NCBI GenBank assembly: GCA_026120035.1
Contig: JALRME010000058.1
Coordinates: 62,001 to 126,000, forward strand
Origin: Coleophoma eucalyptorum
Lineage: Eukaryota > Ascomycota > Leotiomycetes > Helotiales > Dermateaceae
Direction of reading: 5' to 3'
DNA length: 64,000 nt
The notes under the pieces were generated by a model. The model did no database searches. It saw only the letters and a list, made by a program, of their open reading frames with translations, and was not told the origin of the DNA. Both the position numbers and the translations under genes were made by a program. This document shows positions 22,589 through 34,357 of the stretch, piece by piece (positions within the stretch are counted from its first letter, which is position 1; every line of letters starts with the position of its first letter).

Positions 22589-23339
22589 ATGAAAACTATG
22601 TGGATGGAGCTATGTTGGGCTCTACTCTTATCAAGTGGACCGACAAGAATTCTTGCTACACCAGTATCGACCGGTAAGTCTTATTTTAGAGAAACAGAAA
22701 AAAGGCTAATGTTTTAAATGGAACCCAGACCAATGCATTGATCTTGCGTGTACTGATCAAGCTTCACCAGTTTGGGATGCAGACCTAAGCAAATGTATCT
22801 GTCAACCGCCTCCGCCTCCCATCGATGAATCAATCTGTATTGCCGCGACAGACTGCATTGTTGGAAGTACTCCCGTTTGGGACCCCGAGACCAAAAGCTG
22901 TAGCTGCCAGGAAAACCCGAACAGTTGTGCTACTATTCTATGTGCGCCTGGAACTTATCCGGTCTTCCACCCACGCACTTCGAAATGCACCTGTGAGAAC
23001 AAGCCGACATGCTTTGATACCATCTGTATCGCCGAGAAACATGGCGTCTTTAATTTCAAAACCAAGAAATGCGAATGTCAGTGGATAGAAGGTCTTCAGC
23101 CCAAAGATATCGATACATCTTGTTCCGATACATTCTGTATAGCTGAACAGCATCCTGTCTTCAACGACACAACTCAGACCTGCGAATGCCAGTGGATTGA
23201 TGGTCTTCAACCCAAAGATACATCTTGTGCCAATACATTCTGTATAGCTGAAAAGCGACCCGTCTTCAACGCCGCAACTCAGACCTGCGTATGCGAGTGG
23301 ATACCTGGATTAGAGCCTGGATCTCCCTCAACTCAGTGA
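22589..23339 (+). CDS. Secreted cysteine-rich repeat protein (effector-like)
   Basis: Exons 22589-22673 and 22729-23339, 231 aa. The intron has donor GTAAGT, branch GCTAATG and acceptor CCCAG. The first exon is almost exactly a signal peptide (MKTMWMELCWALLLSSG..ILA). The mature part consists of about six modules of the form C-x3-(I/A)C-x5-(P/G)VF-x7-CxC, often followed by QWI(E/D)GLQPKD. About 26 cysteines fall in paired positions, which suggests disulfide-linked repeats in an extracellular protein. The last three modules are very similar (DTFCIAEQHPVF, NTFCIAEKRPVF), showing recent expansion. No named family recognised; it could be a cell-wall or host-interacting protein. The gene is invisible to single-frame searches because the intron splits the signal peptide from the body. 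Confidence 0.75.
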
Positions 23340-24174
23340 TTTACCGACAATTTAAAACTGACACAACTAAGCTAGACTGCGATAGAGTTAGTGATCACGG
23401 GGAGGCTAAGCCTATTTGGGGTAATGTGCCTCTACTACCTTACATAGGAAATACAAGCCTCATGAAACCCATCGAATTGCACCCAATTGTGCGTGCAATT
23501 ACCTGAGATTCGTGGGGGCTGTTAATCCACCTCATCGATACACACCAGGTGTATCGACAGATGTAAATTAGAATTAGTCTTGAAGCAAGCTGGTCGTGCA
23601 TGAGACGAAAAGACCATGCAAACTGAATCACGAGTTGGATAACTTCAATTGTCCTTTTCCTATCGTCCCACTTCTTCTTGAAAAAGTATTCCGTCCGAAA
23701 TGATACGCTATACGGCGATACCATTCACTACAAAAATATACCACTAACTCCAATCTACTTCTAAAATCTTACCTCATTTAACAGGGCTCTCTTAATTGTA
23801 CCTAGTGCGCTTACAACTCATTCAGCCCCAGCCCTATAACTCGTATAGGTCGAGTTACGAGGTCAAGCCGTTAGGGCCCTACTACTCAATGGATGGTTAC
23901 TATGTCTTTAGTCCCTTTACGAAATGATCAGATTAGATAAAGGGATGTCAGTATTATTCCTTATAAGACAATACAGTTTAGCTTTTTTAAACACATTAGA
24001 CAGGCCAGATTGGCATGCTTTCCATGATAGAATCGTGGCGAATTATCTCAGAGAAACTATAGTCGTGGTATCCGACATGGTGCAAGCGACCTTGCTTCCA
24101 CGATGATTACCTATCTGCATTCAACCGCGACAACGTAACGCTTGTTGACACGAATGCGAAATGCCTAGATCGCA
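23340..24174. other. Intergenic with two hairpins; no gene supported
   Basis: TCGATACAC-ACCAG-GTGTATCGA near 23534-23556 is a perfect 9-bp stem with a 5-base loop. AACTCG-TATAGGT-CGAGTT near 23838-23856 is a second, smaller one. Open frames here (such as minus 23440-23724) have no recognisable content. Confidence 0.4.
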
Positions 24175-25244
24175 TCAGTGAGAACAAGTAATCCAGGATA
24201 AATCCTGCTTTGCAAGTTGTTCTCGGTCCTTAAGCTGGCTTTCGATTCGCGCCATTGCGTCTGTATGAGCAGAGTCGTATGCATCAGAGCCGGTTGCTAG
24301 GTTCTGTAAAGATATTCGGACAGCCTTAGGCGACCTCTTTCCTTGCAATGCATCAAGGTGAAGCTGTGCAAGTAAGAACCTAGGATATTTAGCACCCTCT
24401 CTTTAGTATATAGAGAAATTGCATACATCCCATCTGCGGCATTGAGAATTCCAGAAATGATTTTCTCTTGCAGATCAGCACTGCGGCTAACAAATGTTGG
24501 TAAACATGATATATGCCCGCTTAGATACCTTTGTATATCTTCTTTATTAACATGGATCTCTAATGATATACGGCCACTGAAGTACTCAGTAATGTCTGGT
24601 ATAAACCGGGAAGTTGCAAGAATATTTGCCCCAACTTTGCGCTGCAGGCTGAAGATCTCAGACAAGAATCCTTGCTGACAACCGTTAGATGATTCACACT
24701 CGTCAAGTGCGTCAACAATAATATATAGTCTCGAGTACTTTCCAGCGGCAGCTACAGACAGGAGAGTGCTTGACAATTCCTCGGTTGTTGGTCTCGTTCC
24801 TTTGGTCCTGTGTCGATCATAAAGATCTTTTACGCTGGTTGGAAGTGAAGGTTGGTAGGCAGCTAATTGCTTTAGCAAGCTGGCTAGCAAGTTGTCGATC
24901 TTTTGTTCGTCTCGCCGCTCGAAGTACAATAAATATATGCAACGCTAACGCTAACGCTGTTGTTATTATGAAAGAGAGTAGTAAGCTCTTCAATTACAAT
25001 TGCCGTGAGAATCGTCTTCCCGGCTCCGGGAATTCCTGGACAAAACAATGGTTGATTATCGGTATTCAACCACGTTTCGAATTCTACTGCATTCAGAATC
25101 CATTGCCCAGTACCAGGCTGACGTCGATTGATGAAGTCACTTTGATTGTCAGCATAGTTGATTGACGTAAGACACTTGCGTAATTTGGATAGCTAGACCA
25201 AGGACACCAACGATCCCAGCTCCAGTTCCAAATGGGTCGGCCAT
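24175..25244 (-). pseudogene. NLR relic: truncated N-terminus joined to a NACHT
   Basis: The start MADPFGTGAGIVGVLGLAIQ (ATG at 25244) is the usual beginning of HeLo-like/STAND N-terminal domains. After ITQV the frame changes and the sequence jumps straight to SINYADNQSDFINRRQPGTG, so most of that domain is deleted. NACHT motifs follow: Walker A CPGIPGAGKT and Walker B RLYIIVDALDEC, with a frame change in between (after YIYC) and another after DGMYAI..., from which AQLHLDALQGKRSPKAVRIS continues. It ends at SWITCSH-stop (24175), where intact proteins continue into a winged helix and ankyrins. At least three breaks, so not functional. Confidence 0.8.
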
Positions 25245-26609
25245 CGTCCGATTAGCTCAGATGAAATATGTACGTCTCGGGGTAAACCAGCTCTTGCTAG
25301 GCCTAGCAGAGCTAGAAATGTCTTTCGGTTTGTATAAGCACGGTTACAAGAGTAATCAAGTTATCCGTATACGAAAAGAAAGCTTGTTGCGATCGCCTTG
25401 CAATAGGGGATTCCAAAATGGAACAAGGTCAGCGATGTTAGCGCTTTGACGAGGCTGATTTCAACGCCCCTGAGGGGAGATCCTTAGGCACAATTGTATG
25501 AGCCTCATACTTGAATGCGAGCTGTGATCGGCCATATGGGCTTCAGATAAAGAGCTGAGACAAAGAAGACATCAACCCGGAAATCGAAGCTTGCCATTTT
25601 AAAATCTCTTAAGTTGCTTTGGACAGACCATAGTAGGGCTCATGTACAACTTCAAAAGTAGTATTAGTACAATAGGAGAGCAACAGATTTTTCACATGTA
25701 AGCTAGAATCCTTGGTAGGCTTTAGGGATACAGGACAATAAATGTTTCCGTAACCCAGTTGATATCCCAACCTTCCGTTGGAACATAGTGCAGAAGATCC
25801 ACGACAAGAACTCGACCCCAGACCAAAGTTGGAAAAGTTCATAGATATATTCAAATACTAGGACACGAGAACAGCGGCATCAAATAGTCGGTAATATGAG
25901 AAAGTCATATCATAATTCCATAAACGCCCAGGCTTCTTAGACAGCGATCACAAAAGATGAAAAGCTTATCTTTCGCGCTAGATACGACAGTGGAGATACT
26001 GGGGATCGGGCGATGGTATCCTGATTAATGCCACGAAGGAATCCCGCGTTCTCCTCTCGGTCGCCAAACTCAAAGGGCAACAGACCTTTCCGATTTGGGT
26101 CTTTCGGTCCGCCAACGTGCCGTTCCGCGTTGGCGTTGAACCTATAACATGGTAGCCAGACCATATTTTCTTAATGCGGCTAGTGTGCAACTTTTGTGTC
26201 TCTGCAGCACTCCCAATGTATACAGGTACGGAAGTACAATGCGACAAAGCCACGGCCTGTAGTCTCACCTAGGACTATTCTCGTCAATTCATCGACCAAA
26301 TTTCCCTGAGGTAAGAGGCCCGGTAGGGAGAGATTTGACGATCTTGCGAGTATTGTAACCAAGGCTGTTTATCATGTAAGCGCCTGGCTTACTTTTGGGT
26401 CAATCTAAACCCCGGTAGTAAGAAACGAAATGACGAATAGACTAGAAGAAAAAAAACCCAGATGTATAAAACGATATAAGGACCATCGTCCCTGATCGTA
26501 TGGTAAGGGTGCGCGCCTGCAGGTTCGACCAAAATCGGCGAGCTGTGCAATCGGGACCTTAGCTCTTGAGCTTGGCATCGACAGCAACAACAATAGATAA
26601 TGTTCCGAG
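25245..26609. other. Intergenic, no gene supported
   Basis: Minus-strand frames at 25609-25854 and 25937-26268 are open but have no recognised content and no splice partners. Probably degraded sequence between the NLR relic and the HET pseudogene. Confidence 0.4.
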
Positions 26610-28591
26610 ATGAGCTCAACGCTATTGGCCCAACAGGATGTTTACGACCGTCGACCTCTCGTTCGAGACAGCCGGCAATTTCGCGTCCTGAAATTGCATC
26701 CCGGTGCGGCATTGGCCTCTCACCAAGACCTACGCGGGAGTCTCTTCTGTTCATCGCTTGATCGCGAGCGAGGCAGGTTCGAGGCGATATCGTATGTTTG
26801 GGGGGGGGGCCCGAACTCCCAAAGACTACCATCCTCATTGACGGCATTCCCATCCGGATCACCACCAACCTCGCGGCTGTCCTCTATCATGTGAGAAAAC
26901 CTGATCAGGCCATCTTTCTTTGGGCAGACGGTATCTGCATCAACCAGCACGATGATGACGAGAAATCCCATCAGGTCGCACTTATGACCGACGTTTACGC
27001 GGCATGCTCCCGTGTCATTGTCTGGCTCCCAAGTCCCGCAGATACGGTCTGTCTGACTGCTAAGTCTGAGAAGACTCTCGGTCTAAGTAGATTGGTTTCC
27101 TTACTCACGAGAGTCCACTTTCACGATATACCTGGGTACAGCCTCGACCGGACCACTAACCAGCTCATCTTTGAGGAAAATGATGAGTTCCGTGCGCTTT
27201 GGGATGGGTTTCTTCTTTTGGCTGAGAGCTCTTGGTGGACTAGAGCTTGGACTGCTCAGGAGCTCTTTCTCCCACAGCAAGCCATCTTCCTGCACAACCA
27301 GGCGGAGCCATGCGATATACAAACCCTTGACAAGGAGCGCTTCAGTAGACACATGGCTGAACGCCGCCCGTGCTGTTCCGAGGCCATCAACCTCTTCCCG
27401 CCGGAGAAGTTGGCCGAGCTTTGGAAATTCTATAACATGCTACGGAAAATACAGCTTCGCCGACAAGTCCGATCGGGGAGACGGAGACCGGATGGACGAG
27501 ATCTCTTCTACATGGTGGTCCGAAGCTTCGCTGACCAAGATTGCTTCGAAAGTCGAGATCGCATCTATTCATTATGGAGCATAACAGGCCGCCCGTACAA
27601 GCGCCATAATATGAGTTATTCGGCCCCGGAAGAGGAAGTTTTCACTTCGGTCTTCAAGTGCATGTTGCAGGAGTCGCGTACTCAAGTAGTCGATTTGTTG
27701 AGCTGGGGAATGGATTTTCGCGTACTTTAGGGAATGGATTTTGGGCCAAGCGCAAACGGTGAAAACCACAGGCCGTCTTGGGTCCCGGACTTTTCTCAGA
27801 GTTGGGGTCTTCAGGTTGTGGAGGCACAGCTGGACCGATTTTCTCTTTCGAGAATCTATAAAGCTTCAGGTTGGTCAAGAAGTCAGGCTAAAGTCAAAGG
27901 GAAAGAACTTCACCTAAAAGGATTTTTTATAGATAAGATCCGAGCCGTCGGAGCAACGGTCCTAGATCTTCGAGATTCGGCGTCGTTTAAAGAGACGCTA
28001 TCTCAGTGGAAAGTCTTTCTTCAAGAACATGGCTTTGTTGAAAGAATAGACGAAGGATTTAATACGGATCGACGGCTTGTTACGGTGATGTGTGCTGAGG
28101 GATTCAAAACAAGGGTACCAAAGAATGAGTGGGTCTTAGAACAATTCAAGTTTATATTCTATGGACTATGGAAGGTCAACATGATTAGGCTATGGAGCGA
28201 ATTCGCTTTTCGAGAGATGGCATGGTCTGAGTACTGGCGACCTCTCCGGCCGGAGGACTACCCCAAACAGGAAGAACTGGACGTCTTATTCAACAACGGA
28301 GATTTATACGGCGTGAAGGATGATAGGTTTCAGAGCACCTTGGTTACAGCTCTGTCAAATCGAGCACTCTACATTACGGAAAGCGGGCGGATGGGTCTTT
28401 GCGTGCCCCATGCGAAGGCCGGGGACGAGATTTGGGAAATCTATGGTTCTAGAGTGCCATTTGTACTTCGACCACTCGACAGCGATAAGACATCAAACCC
28501 TCATAACATGATCGGCGATTGCTACTTGGAAGGTGCTATGTATGGAGAGCTCGTTCCACCGGGACGCGGCAGATTGATCAAGTTGATTTGA
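26610..28591 (+). pseudogene. HET-domain gene broken by a G10 frameshift and a 24-bp insertion
   Basis: Starts MSSTLLAQQDVYDRRPLVRD and reads RFEAISYVWG, then a run of ten G (26800-26809) shifts frame by one. Reading continues as PKTTILIDGIPIRITTNLAA, FLWADGICINQ, QVALMTDVYAACSRVIVWL and LFYMVVRSF, all standard for HET-family proteins of about 650 aa. At 27728-27730 a TAG stop lies inside a 24-bp insertion that duplicates GGGAATGGATTTT; without it the frame runs on as GPSANGENHRPSWVPDFSQS to a normal C-terminus (GRMGLCVPHAKAGDEIWEIY ... GDCYLEGAMYGEL). One of the two lesions could be an assembly error at the G run; the other is a clear insertion. Confidence 0.85.
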
Positions 28592-28699
28592 TTATTATTT
28601 GATTTAACGAATGATTCATCAATGAAATTTCATTACATACGAAGGAATCGTTTGATACGATCGTTGGATCATAGCAAGCGAAGCGGTTAATCTCGTGGT

Positions 28700-28916
28700 A
28701 GCAGGCTTCAGCATCAGGGAATCCATCCGCGATGCTATGGTCATTGTTCAATCCTTGGGAATTTAGTATCTATGGGCGGATGCCCTCTGTACCATTCAAT
28801 ATGGGGATAAAAACCAACAAGATCGATAACATGGAGAAAGGCTATCGTCACGCATGCTTAGCTCGTCGCTGCCAATGCAACTAGTGTAGTCGAGGAGGGA
28901 TTTATACGGAACTGAC
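28700..28916 (+). pseudogene. Short relic of a second HET gene
   Basis: In shifting frames one reads SIRESIRDAMVIVQSLGI-stop-YLWADALCTIQ, then MEKGYRHACLA and VAANATSVVEEGFIR, the core of the HET domain (alpha helix, WADALC strand, Y.HA..... AA.A). At least one stop and two frame changes lie in 215 bp. It is a degraded copy unrelated in detail to the HET gene just upstream. Confidence 0.75.
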
Positions 28917-29294
28917 CGGTCAGGAGCTTGCTTCCCTTTGAGATTAGCCTTCTAATTCGACGAACTGGCGCGGCAATAGTAAGGCCAGGAGGCTTAGATT
29001 CAATGAAGATCCAAGATATATCATAGATCAGCTATTCTATGCTTTGATTAACAAGTTTTGGTCACGAAATCAATATAGACCAATAAATAAATAGATCGGC
29101 TTGGATGTAATTTTTCTTTCGACTGCTATTCCAGACAGTAGCTAGTAGGAGACTAAGAATAAGAAATCATTTTGAAGTGATATTTCAAAGCACGATAACG
29201 GTGTAGAGATCCCAGGCATCCTACAGGTACTAAGGAACCCAGAGCTTCCACGAATATTCGTGACAAAAGATCAGACTAAATTGTCCTTGTACAT
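28917..29294. other. Intergenic, AT-rich
   Basis: Nothing recognisable between the HET relic and the 3' end of the glycosyltransferase gene. Confidence 0.4.
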
Positions 29295-30680
29295 CTATAG
29301 ATTTTCATTCCAGGGTAACCAAGACTGGCTTGAATACGATGGCATACATTTTACAAGAGTCGGTGGGTTATTCTCCCACTCGATCTTCTCCTCAGTCCCC
29401 CCCTCGGTCTCATGACCTACCCAATTCGAGGTATAGCCCTTTAGATCTTTGATACGTTTTGCCCCAGCATCTGTGTATTCCAAATTAACTGCAGGAATCA
29501 CCGCAATTTTGCCAAACCCTGTATACCACATATCCTTACAAAACAACTGTGGCTCACCCTGGAAGCACTCTTGCTCCGACGGGTGGCGAAAACGCACTTT
29601 ATGTTCAAGTAACGGCTTCGCTGTGAACGCTACGGCCCCATTCCAGCATGCGAATACTTGGAAGGGTTTATGGGCGCGCACCTTCTGTGCAGCTTGTGCA
29701 TCATTCCAGAAGAGGTTCCACGCAGAATTCCAATTTCCGTCTTCGGGTATCTCAAAGAACGTGTCTCCCGTCATGCCTCGTGCGATCCATACGTCGTAAA
29801 ATGTCGGGTCTTGCCCGACAAAGGTCCAGTCCAATCCACATGTCATGTCGGCATTTTGATAGACGCGTTCGTGGATCAGTTCGAGGATATCCTCCATGCA
29901 GATAGACACGTCATTCAGGAATACCACCGTCGTGTCTGGTGAGAATTGCTCTGGGTGCTCCATCAGAGGCTTAACGGCTTGGTTTCGTAGCTCTGCTAGG
30001 GATTTTATTCGGTCCCCGATCGATGGGTTTAACTCGCTCCCGGTCAAGATATACCTAGCGCCGATCTTGTCCATCTCTGCATGGAGCAGCGTGAGCACCT
30101 CATATGTCCCATCGGTCGATCGTCCCTCTACAATCGACAAAACGCAGTTCCCAGGTCCGAGAACTTGCATAGCCTCCACAATTGAGCCTAGTAGACGCGG
30201 AAATAAATCCACGCATTGATACAAGTCCAGCGCAAAGAAGTATTTCGGTAGTAGCCCAGAGGATGGCTCTACTGTCGAGTTGAGATATCTATATCTTTCA
30301 CTATTTGGAACTGGACAATCAAGTCTTGGAAACGATACGTCTTCCGGAGTCATGATTGCCGTGATGTAAGCTGGCGCCATTGCGAGCAGAGTATCGTTTC
30401 CATCTCTGAGAGAAGAAATGGAGTCAATCGAACTCGATGTTCCTTCTGTGGTAGGTTCTGAATATTCCGTCGCATTAGTGCCTGGCTCTTACTCCACTCC
30501 ATTATAATAAGCAAGCTCACCTGTGTTGTTTTTGTGAGTTTGACCCAGAGGAAGCGATAAGATTATCGCAATATCTCCGTTGAGTACATCTCGAGTAAGT
30601 AGATTAGAGCCGATGTATAGAGACAATACGATAAAGAACAGACAGACAGTTCGGATTAGTATGACGAAATTCCGCCTCAT
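29295..30680 (-). CDS. CAP59/CMT1-type alpha-1,3-mannosyltransferase (GT69)
   Basis: Exons 30680-30521 and 30481-29295, 448 aa; the 39-bp intron (GTGAGC...CCAG) is short but keeps frame. Exon 1 gives a type II anchor: MRRNFVILIRTVCLFFIVLS then hydrophobic residues to about 30. The luminal domain follows an S/T-rich stem: YFFALDLYQCVDLFPRLLGS, CVLSIVEGRSTDGTYEVL, VVFLNDVSICMEDILELIHE, QNADMTCGLDW, NSAWNLFWND, ACWNGAVAF, the conserved blocks of the CAP59 family first described for cryptococcal capsule mannosyltransferase. It probably works in the Golgi on surface glycans, using GDP-mannose; substrate in this fungus is unknown. Confidence 0.85.
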
Positions 30681-31159
30681 GATCCGTAGAGATAGATTTG
30701 TGAAAGGGGTTGTGGTAGAAGCATGTCTATTGACCTGATAAATAGTTGAAATGCCCGGTAGCAACGCAGGTCCAGAAGAGGTGATGTATTTTGCTCTTTT
30801 TGTTCCTGTATTAAAATGAGTGAACGAGGATAAAGATAACAGACTTGTCGTTTATTTCGAATTATCTGCGCGAGATTAAGTACTGAGGCAGCAGGGCCAG
30901 GGAGGTAGGGCGTTGTGCATATGGCCAATAAGGCGATCCGGGCTAAGCGCTATCGGCCACCAACAGGCGTAGCCTTACCTCACCTGCCTCTTTCAAGTAC
31001 GAAATGGCTCAAGTATGCAGGAACGAGCAGATGTGGCGCAAATCCAACATGTCCATCCTATTTCCTTTGTGTTTGAGACGTTGGTCGTGAAGCCAAATAT
31101 AGTGAGGCTTGCAGACTTACCAAACGCCCGAACGGTCGCTGGTAGAATACGAGACATGG
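30681..31159. other. Divergent intergenic region
   Basis: Lies between the glycosyltransferase (minus) and the cell-surface protein (plus), so it probably holds both promoters. No other feature recognised. Confidence 0.4.
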
Positions 31160-31169
31160 ACCCAAGTAC

Positions 31170-32371
31170 AAATGAGACATTTAACTCCTCCAACTTATCT
31201 ACTTGGATTTTATTGTTTCATTGCCTGTTGCCTTATCTTGCTCCTTGTGTGCTATTCTTGTTGTTTTATTAAACTCGGAAGCAGCTTCAACATGAATTAT
31301 AATCAGCTAGTCTTTCTGCCACTGATTCTCAGGAATTACTCTACGCACAATTTATCTTTGCAAGACTTAGAGAGCTATCTCAGATGCCTCAACAAAACCC
31401 GTGGCAAGGCTTGCTGCCTTGGAAACCATCTCAGTCCAACGAAACCATTGATAGCACTCTTGCCGTAGAGCATCAGCGTCGCCAGTTAGGGACGCATGTA
31501 TCGACATGTGGATTCTTTAACGGCGACGCAAATAAGCCGCGCACAGCAGATTCGGGCTTTGATTGCAGAGTAGACACCCAACACGCATTGTGGGGATTTT
31601 GCCCGGTGACAGTTATTGCTGCTACCGACTGCGGATTTGCTGGCAACTGTGTCGATTCCCATTCATGTTCTAGTGGTTGTGGGATTTCTGGCTCCACAGG
31701 CATAACGACGTTTACTTGGTGAGTAAAGATCTTGTACATGAATAGCGCTATTTTTCTTGGATAGCCAACGAAAAGCATCGACTTAAGCAGTCTCTAATTT
31801 ACCTGCTTATAGTTCCAACTCTGGAGCTGATTTCTGCTCTACTGCTCTTTTGACTGCCGGACCTGATCAGACCTACGCATATATTGCTTGCGCTGCAGCT
31901 GCTGCAACCGACCATCTGCTAGCTCAAGCTACCAGCACATCTACCACATCTCAAACTACACGCTCTTCGTCGATGTTCCCTTCGCGGACTACTTCGTCTG
32001 TCACAACTTCATCAGACTTACCAAATATATCACAAGCAACAACCTCGATGACTTCATCCACTCCGGCAAATGCAACCTCAAGCTCCCACAGTAATAACAA
32101 CGTAGGCGCTATTGTTGGTGGCGTCATTGGTGGGATCGCCATTATCAGTTTTGCTGTCATTGCAGTAGCCTTCTTACGCAGACATAAGCATGATCGGAAC
32201 AACGCCTCAAGAGCAAATACTGCGGTAATAGATCCGGATAGACACACCCTCATAGAGAATCCTGCTAGGTATCCTACTAAGCGTCCACAATCAGAGGATT
32301 ACAAGTTTCGCAGTGGCTACGGCCCGGTTGAACTTTCTACGATACGTGGCATTGCTGAACTTCCTAGTTGA
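31170..32371 (+). CDS. Single-pass cell-surface protein with Cys-rich head and S/T-rich stalk
   Basis: The secure part is two exons: through 31718 and 31813-32371 (intron 31719-31812, donor GTGAGT, acceptor TATAG), joining ...GITTFT-C-SNSGADFCSTAL. Upstream, an ATG at about 31170 followed by a strongly hydrophobic run (YLLGFYCFIACCLILLL) may supply the signal peptide through a further intron ending TTCTCAG at about 31332; that junction is in phase but less certain. Ectodomain: TCGFFNGDANKP...DCRVDT...GFCPV...CGFAGNCVDSHSCSSGC, then a Ser/Thr stalk, one transmembrane helix (VGAIVGGVIGGIAIISFAVI) and a basic cytoplasmic tail. The build matches fungal Mid2/WSC-like wall sensors, role inferred. 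Confidence 0.65.
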
Positions 32372-32600
32372 TTCTGATTCTCATGCTGGCATTTGATTCA
32401 TACAAGCAAGTCACTCCGAGCACAGTGCCTGTGTGGACAAACTTAGACAAGAGCTGTGTTTACCATGTTTGATAGTCAGAGAGCTCGAGAAACTCGCTTA
32501 AAGCGCGGCGCGCCACACAACCCCCAAAAGCGCCTTTCAGAATGGTCACAGCCCGGCTCCAGTATACTTCTACTGTGCACGAAATAGTGGCGAACCTACC
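32372..32600. other. Short intergenic stretch
   Basis: Between the membrane protein and the NLR relic. Nothing recognisable. Confidence 0.4.
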
Positions 32601-34163
32601 CGAGCAAACCCCGCTTCTATTATGGCAAGCATTGCTAGACAATTATCTGTTTCTCAACCTGGGAACTTACTCCTGCCTCCAGCCATAGCAGTCCATGCAA
32701 AGAGAAAGGAAGAGGGTTTTGCTTCCGGATCCTTAGCTATAGAGGAAAGCCGCGACCTCATCATTCAGCTCGCCCAACATCATCGATTAACAACTATTGT
32801 GATTGATGCGCTTGACGAGTGTGACCCCGAAGTTAGGGTAGAGCTATTGAATTGTTTGTAGGTTATACTTCAGCAGGCAATGAATCTAGTAAAGATCTTT
32901 GTGTCGAGCCGTGACGATCAAGATATTGTTTGGCATCTAAAAGACTATCCTAACCTCGAACTCTCATTTTCTAAAACCAGAGACGACGTCACATCATTCG
33001 TAATATACGAGACTCGGTTTATTCATCTGTTTGTGCGAGAGTTTTTAGAAGAGCGACCAGAATTTGAAGGCACAATAACAAATGCTTTGGCTGCTACAAC
33101 ATGTTTGTTTAGCGTCCTTAGTGCTGCCGACTACTTACCGACTAAGAGATTCCTCTCTAGCTACAGACAAGATTCACCAAACTCGTGTCAGGCAAATCAC
33201 CTTAAAGACTACTCAATAGTTTACTGGGCTCTACACTGTCAGTTAGCTGGAATTCGGACGACCACGGGTGTGCTCAAGGACCTCCTTCAACACTTTCTGT
33301 CTAATGACATGGACCAAAGATCGGCGGTCAAAGTATGGGCTAGTCAGATCCAAGAATATTGTCACTACCCTCTTGATCGGAATTTACAGAAGAAAATGAG
33401 AGATGTAGATGCTTCAAAGGGCACAGCTGCTTTTCTTACATCTTGCTTTGATTTGCAGGAAATAACACGAATTTTGCCAACTTTTAGGCACGACACAGTG
33501 AACAGATATGGGCGGACACTCCTAGAAGTCGCTGCAAGACATAGCAGTCTTGCTTTAATTTCGATTCTTACTACATGTGAAAGAACAGTAATAACAGAAG
33601 ATGCGATGAAGTCAGCTACAGAGGATGAAGAGAGTGGAGAGGTGGTGGTCACTGAAGAGATAGTAAAGGCCGCAGCAGGGAATATGAGGAGTGGAGTAGA
33701 GGTGATGAAGCTATTGCTTGAGCAGCGAGGAGCAGAAGTAGCGATCACTGAAGACGTAGTAAAGGCCGCAGCAGGGAATTGGGATACTGGAGAGGAGGTG
33801 TTGAAGCTGTTGCTCGACCAGCGAGGAGCAGAAGTGGTCATCACTGAAGAGGTAGTGAGGGCTGCAGCAGAGAATGAGGATTGTGGATGTGAGGTGGTGA
33901 AGCTATTGCTTGAGCAGCGAGGGGCAGAAGTAGTGATCACTGAAGACATATTAATAGCGGCAGCAGGGAATAGAAGGAGTGGAAAGAAGGTGTTGAACTT
34001 GTTGCTTGAGCAGAAACGGAAAGAATCCGTGATCACAGGGAGTGAAATAGCCGAACGGAGAGAGAGGCGGATATATACTTCCGAGCCGTTTTGCTCGATG
34101 CTGACGGCTGACTCACCTATCTTCTATTCTACTTGCGCAATAACCAACTTGCAACTGCAGTAA
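32601..34163 (+). pseudogene. NLR relic: NACHT half, deletion, 32-residue repeats
   Basis: Reads SIARQLSVSQPGNLLLPPAI, the Walker B strand TTIVIDALDECDPEVR, a stop (TAG 32859-32861), then in the same frame LVKIFVSSRDDQDIV and LELSFSKTRDDVTSF. Walker A is absent. The frame then jumps to RFIHLFVREFLEERPEFEGT, the region normally some 100 residues later, so an internal segment is deleted. The C-terminus has four copies of a 32-residue repeat (GxEVxKLLLEQRGAEVxITEDVVKAAAGNxxx), units 96 bp apart and similar in DNA. Same repeat type as 7133-7462. With no P-loop and a stop this copy is dead, though the 3' 1280 bp frame is open and could be transcribed. Confidence 0.8.
33640..34035 (+). repeat. Four 96-bp tandem repeats (32 residues each)
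   Basis: Units share GAGGTG.TGAAG.T.TTGCT.GA.CAGCGAGG.GCAGAAGT...ATCACTGAAGA. Variation between units is concentrated at a few residues, as in other fungal NLR sensor repeats. Confidence 0.8.
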
Positions 34164-34357
34164 CGCCTAAATTGAAGTATACACTGTCAGTTTTACTGAG
34201 ATTATACACGGAGGTTACCAGTCCATGGTTATTCACCTCTCCTCCACCCTCCTAACGAAAAGCCGATATCTAGACCAACTTCAAGAACGTAGTTAAATTG
34301 TGGCAGGTGATAAGCAACTCACTGCTAGGACATACAAAGTTCACGTAGGGTTTAGAA

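Noticed and set aside
22825..23210. Other-frame ORFs inside the cysteine-rich gene
   Set aside because: They conflict with the spliced signal-peptide model, which explains cysteine spacing and repeats.
33365..34036. 223-codon antisense frame across the NLR relic repeats
   Set aside because: It is the antisense of the repeat array; S/T/P-rich composition is a by-product of repeated codons.
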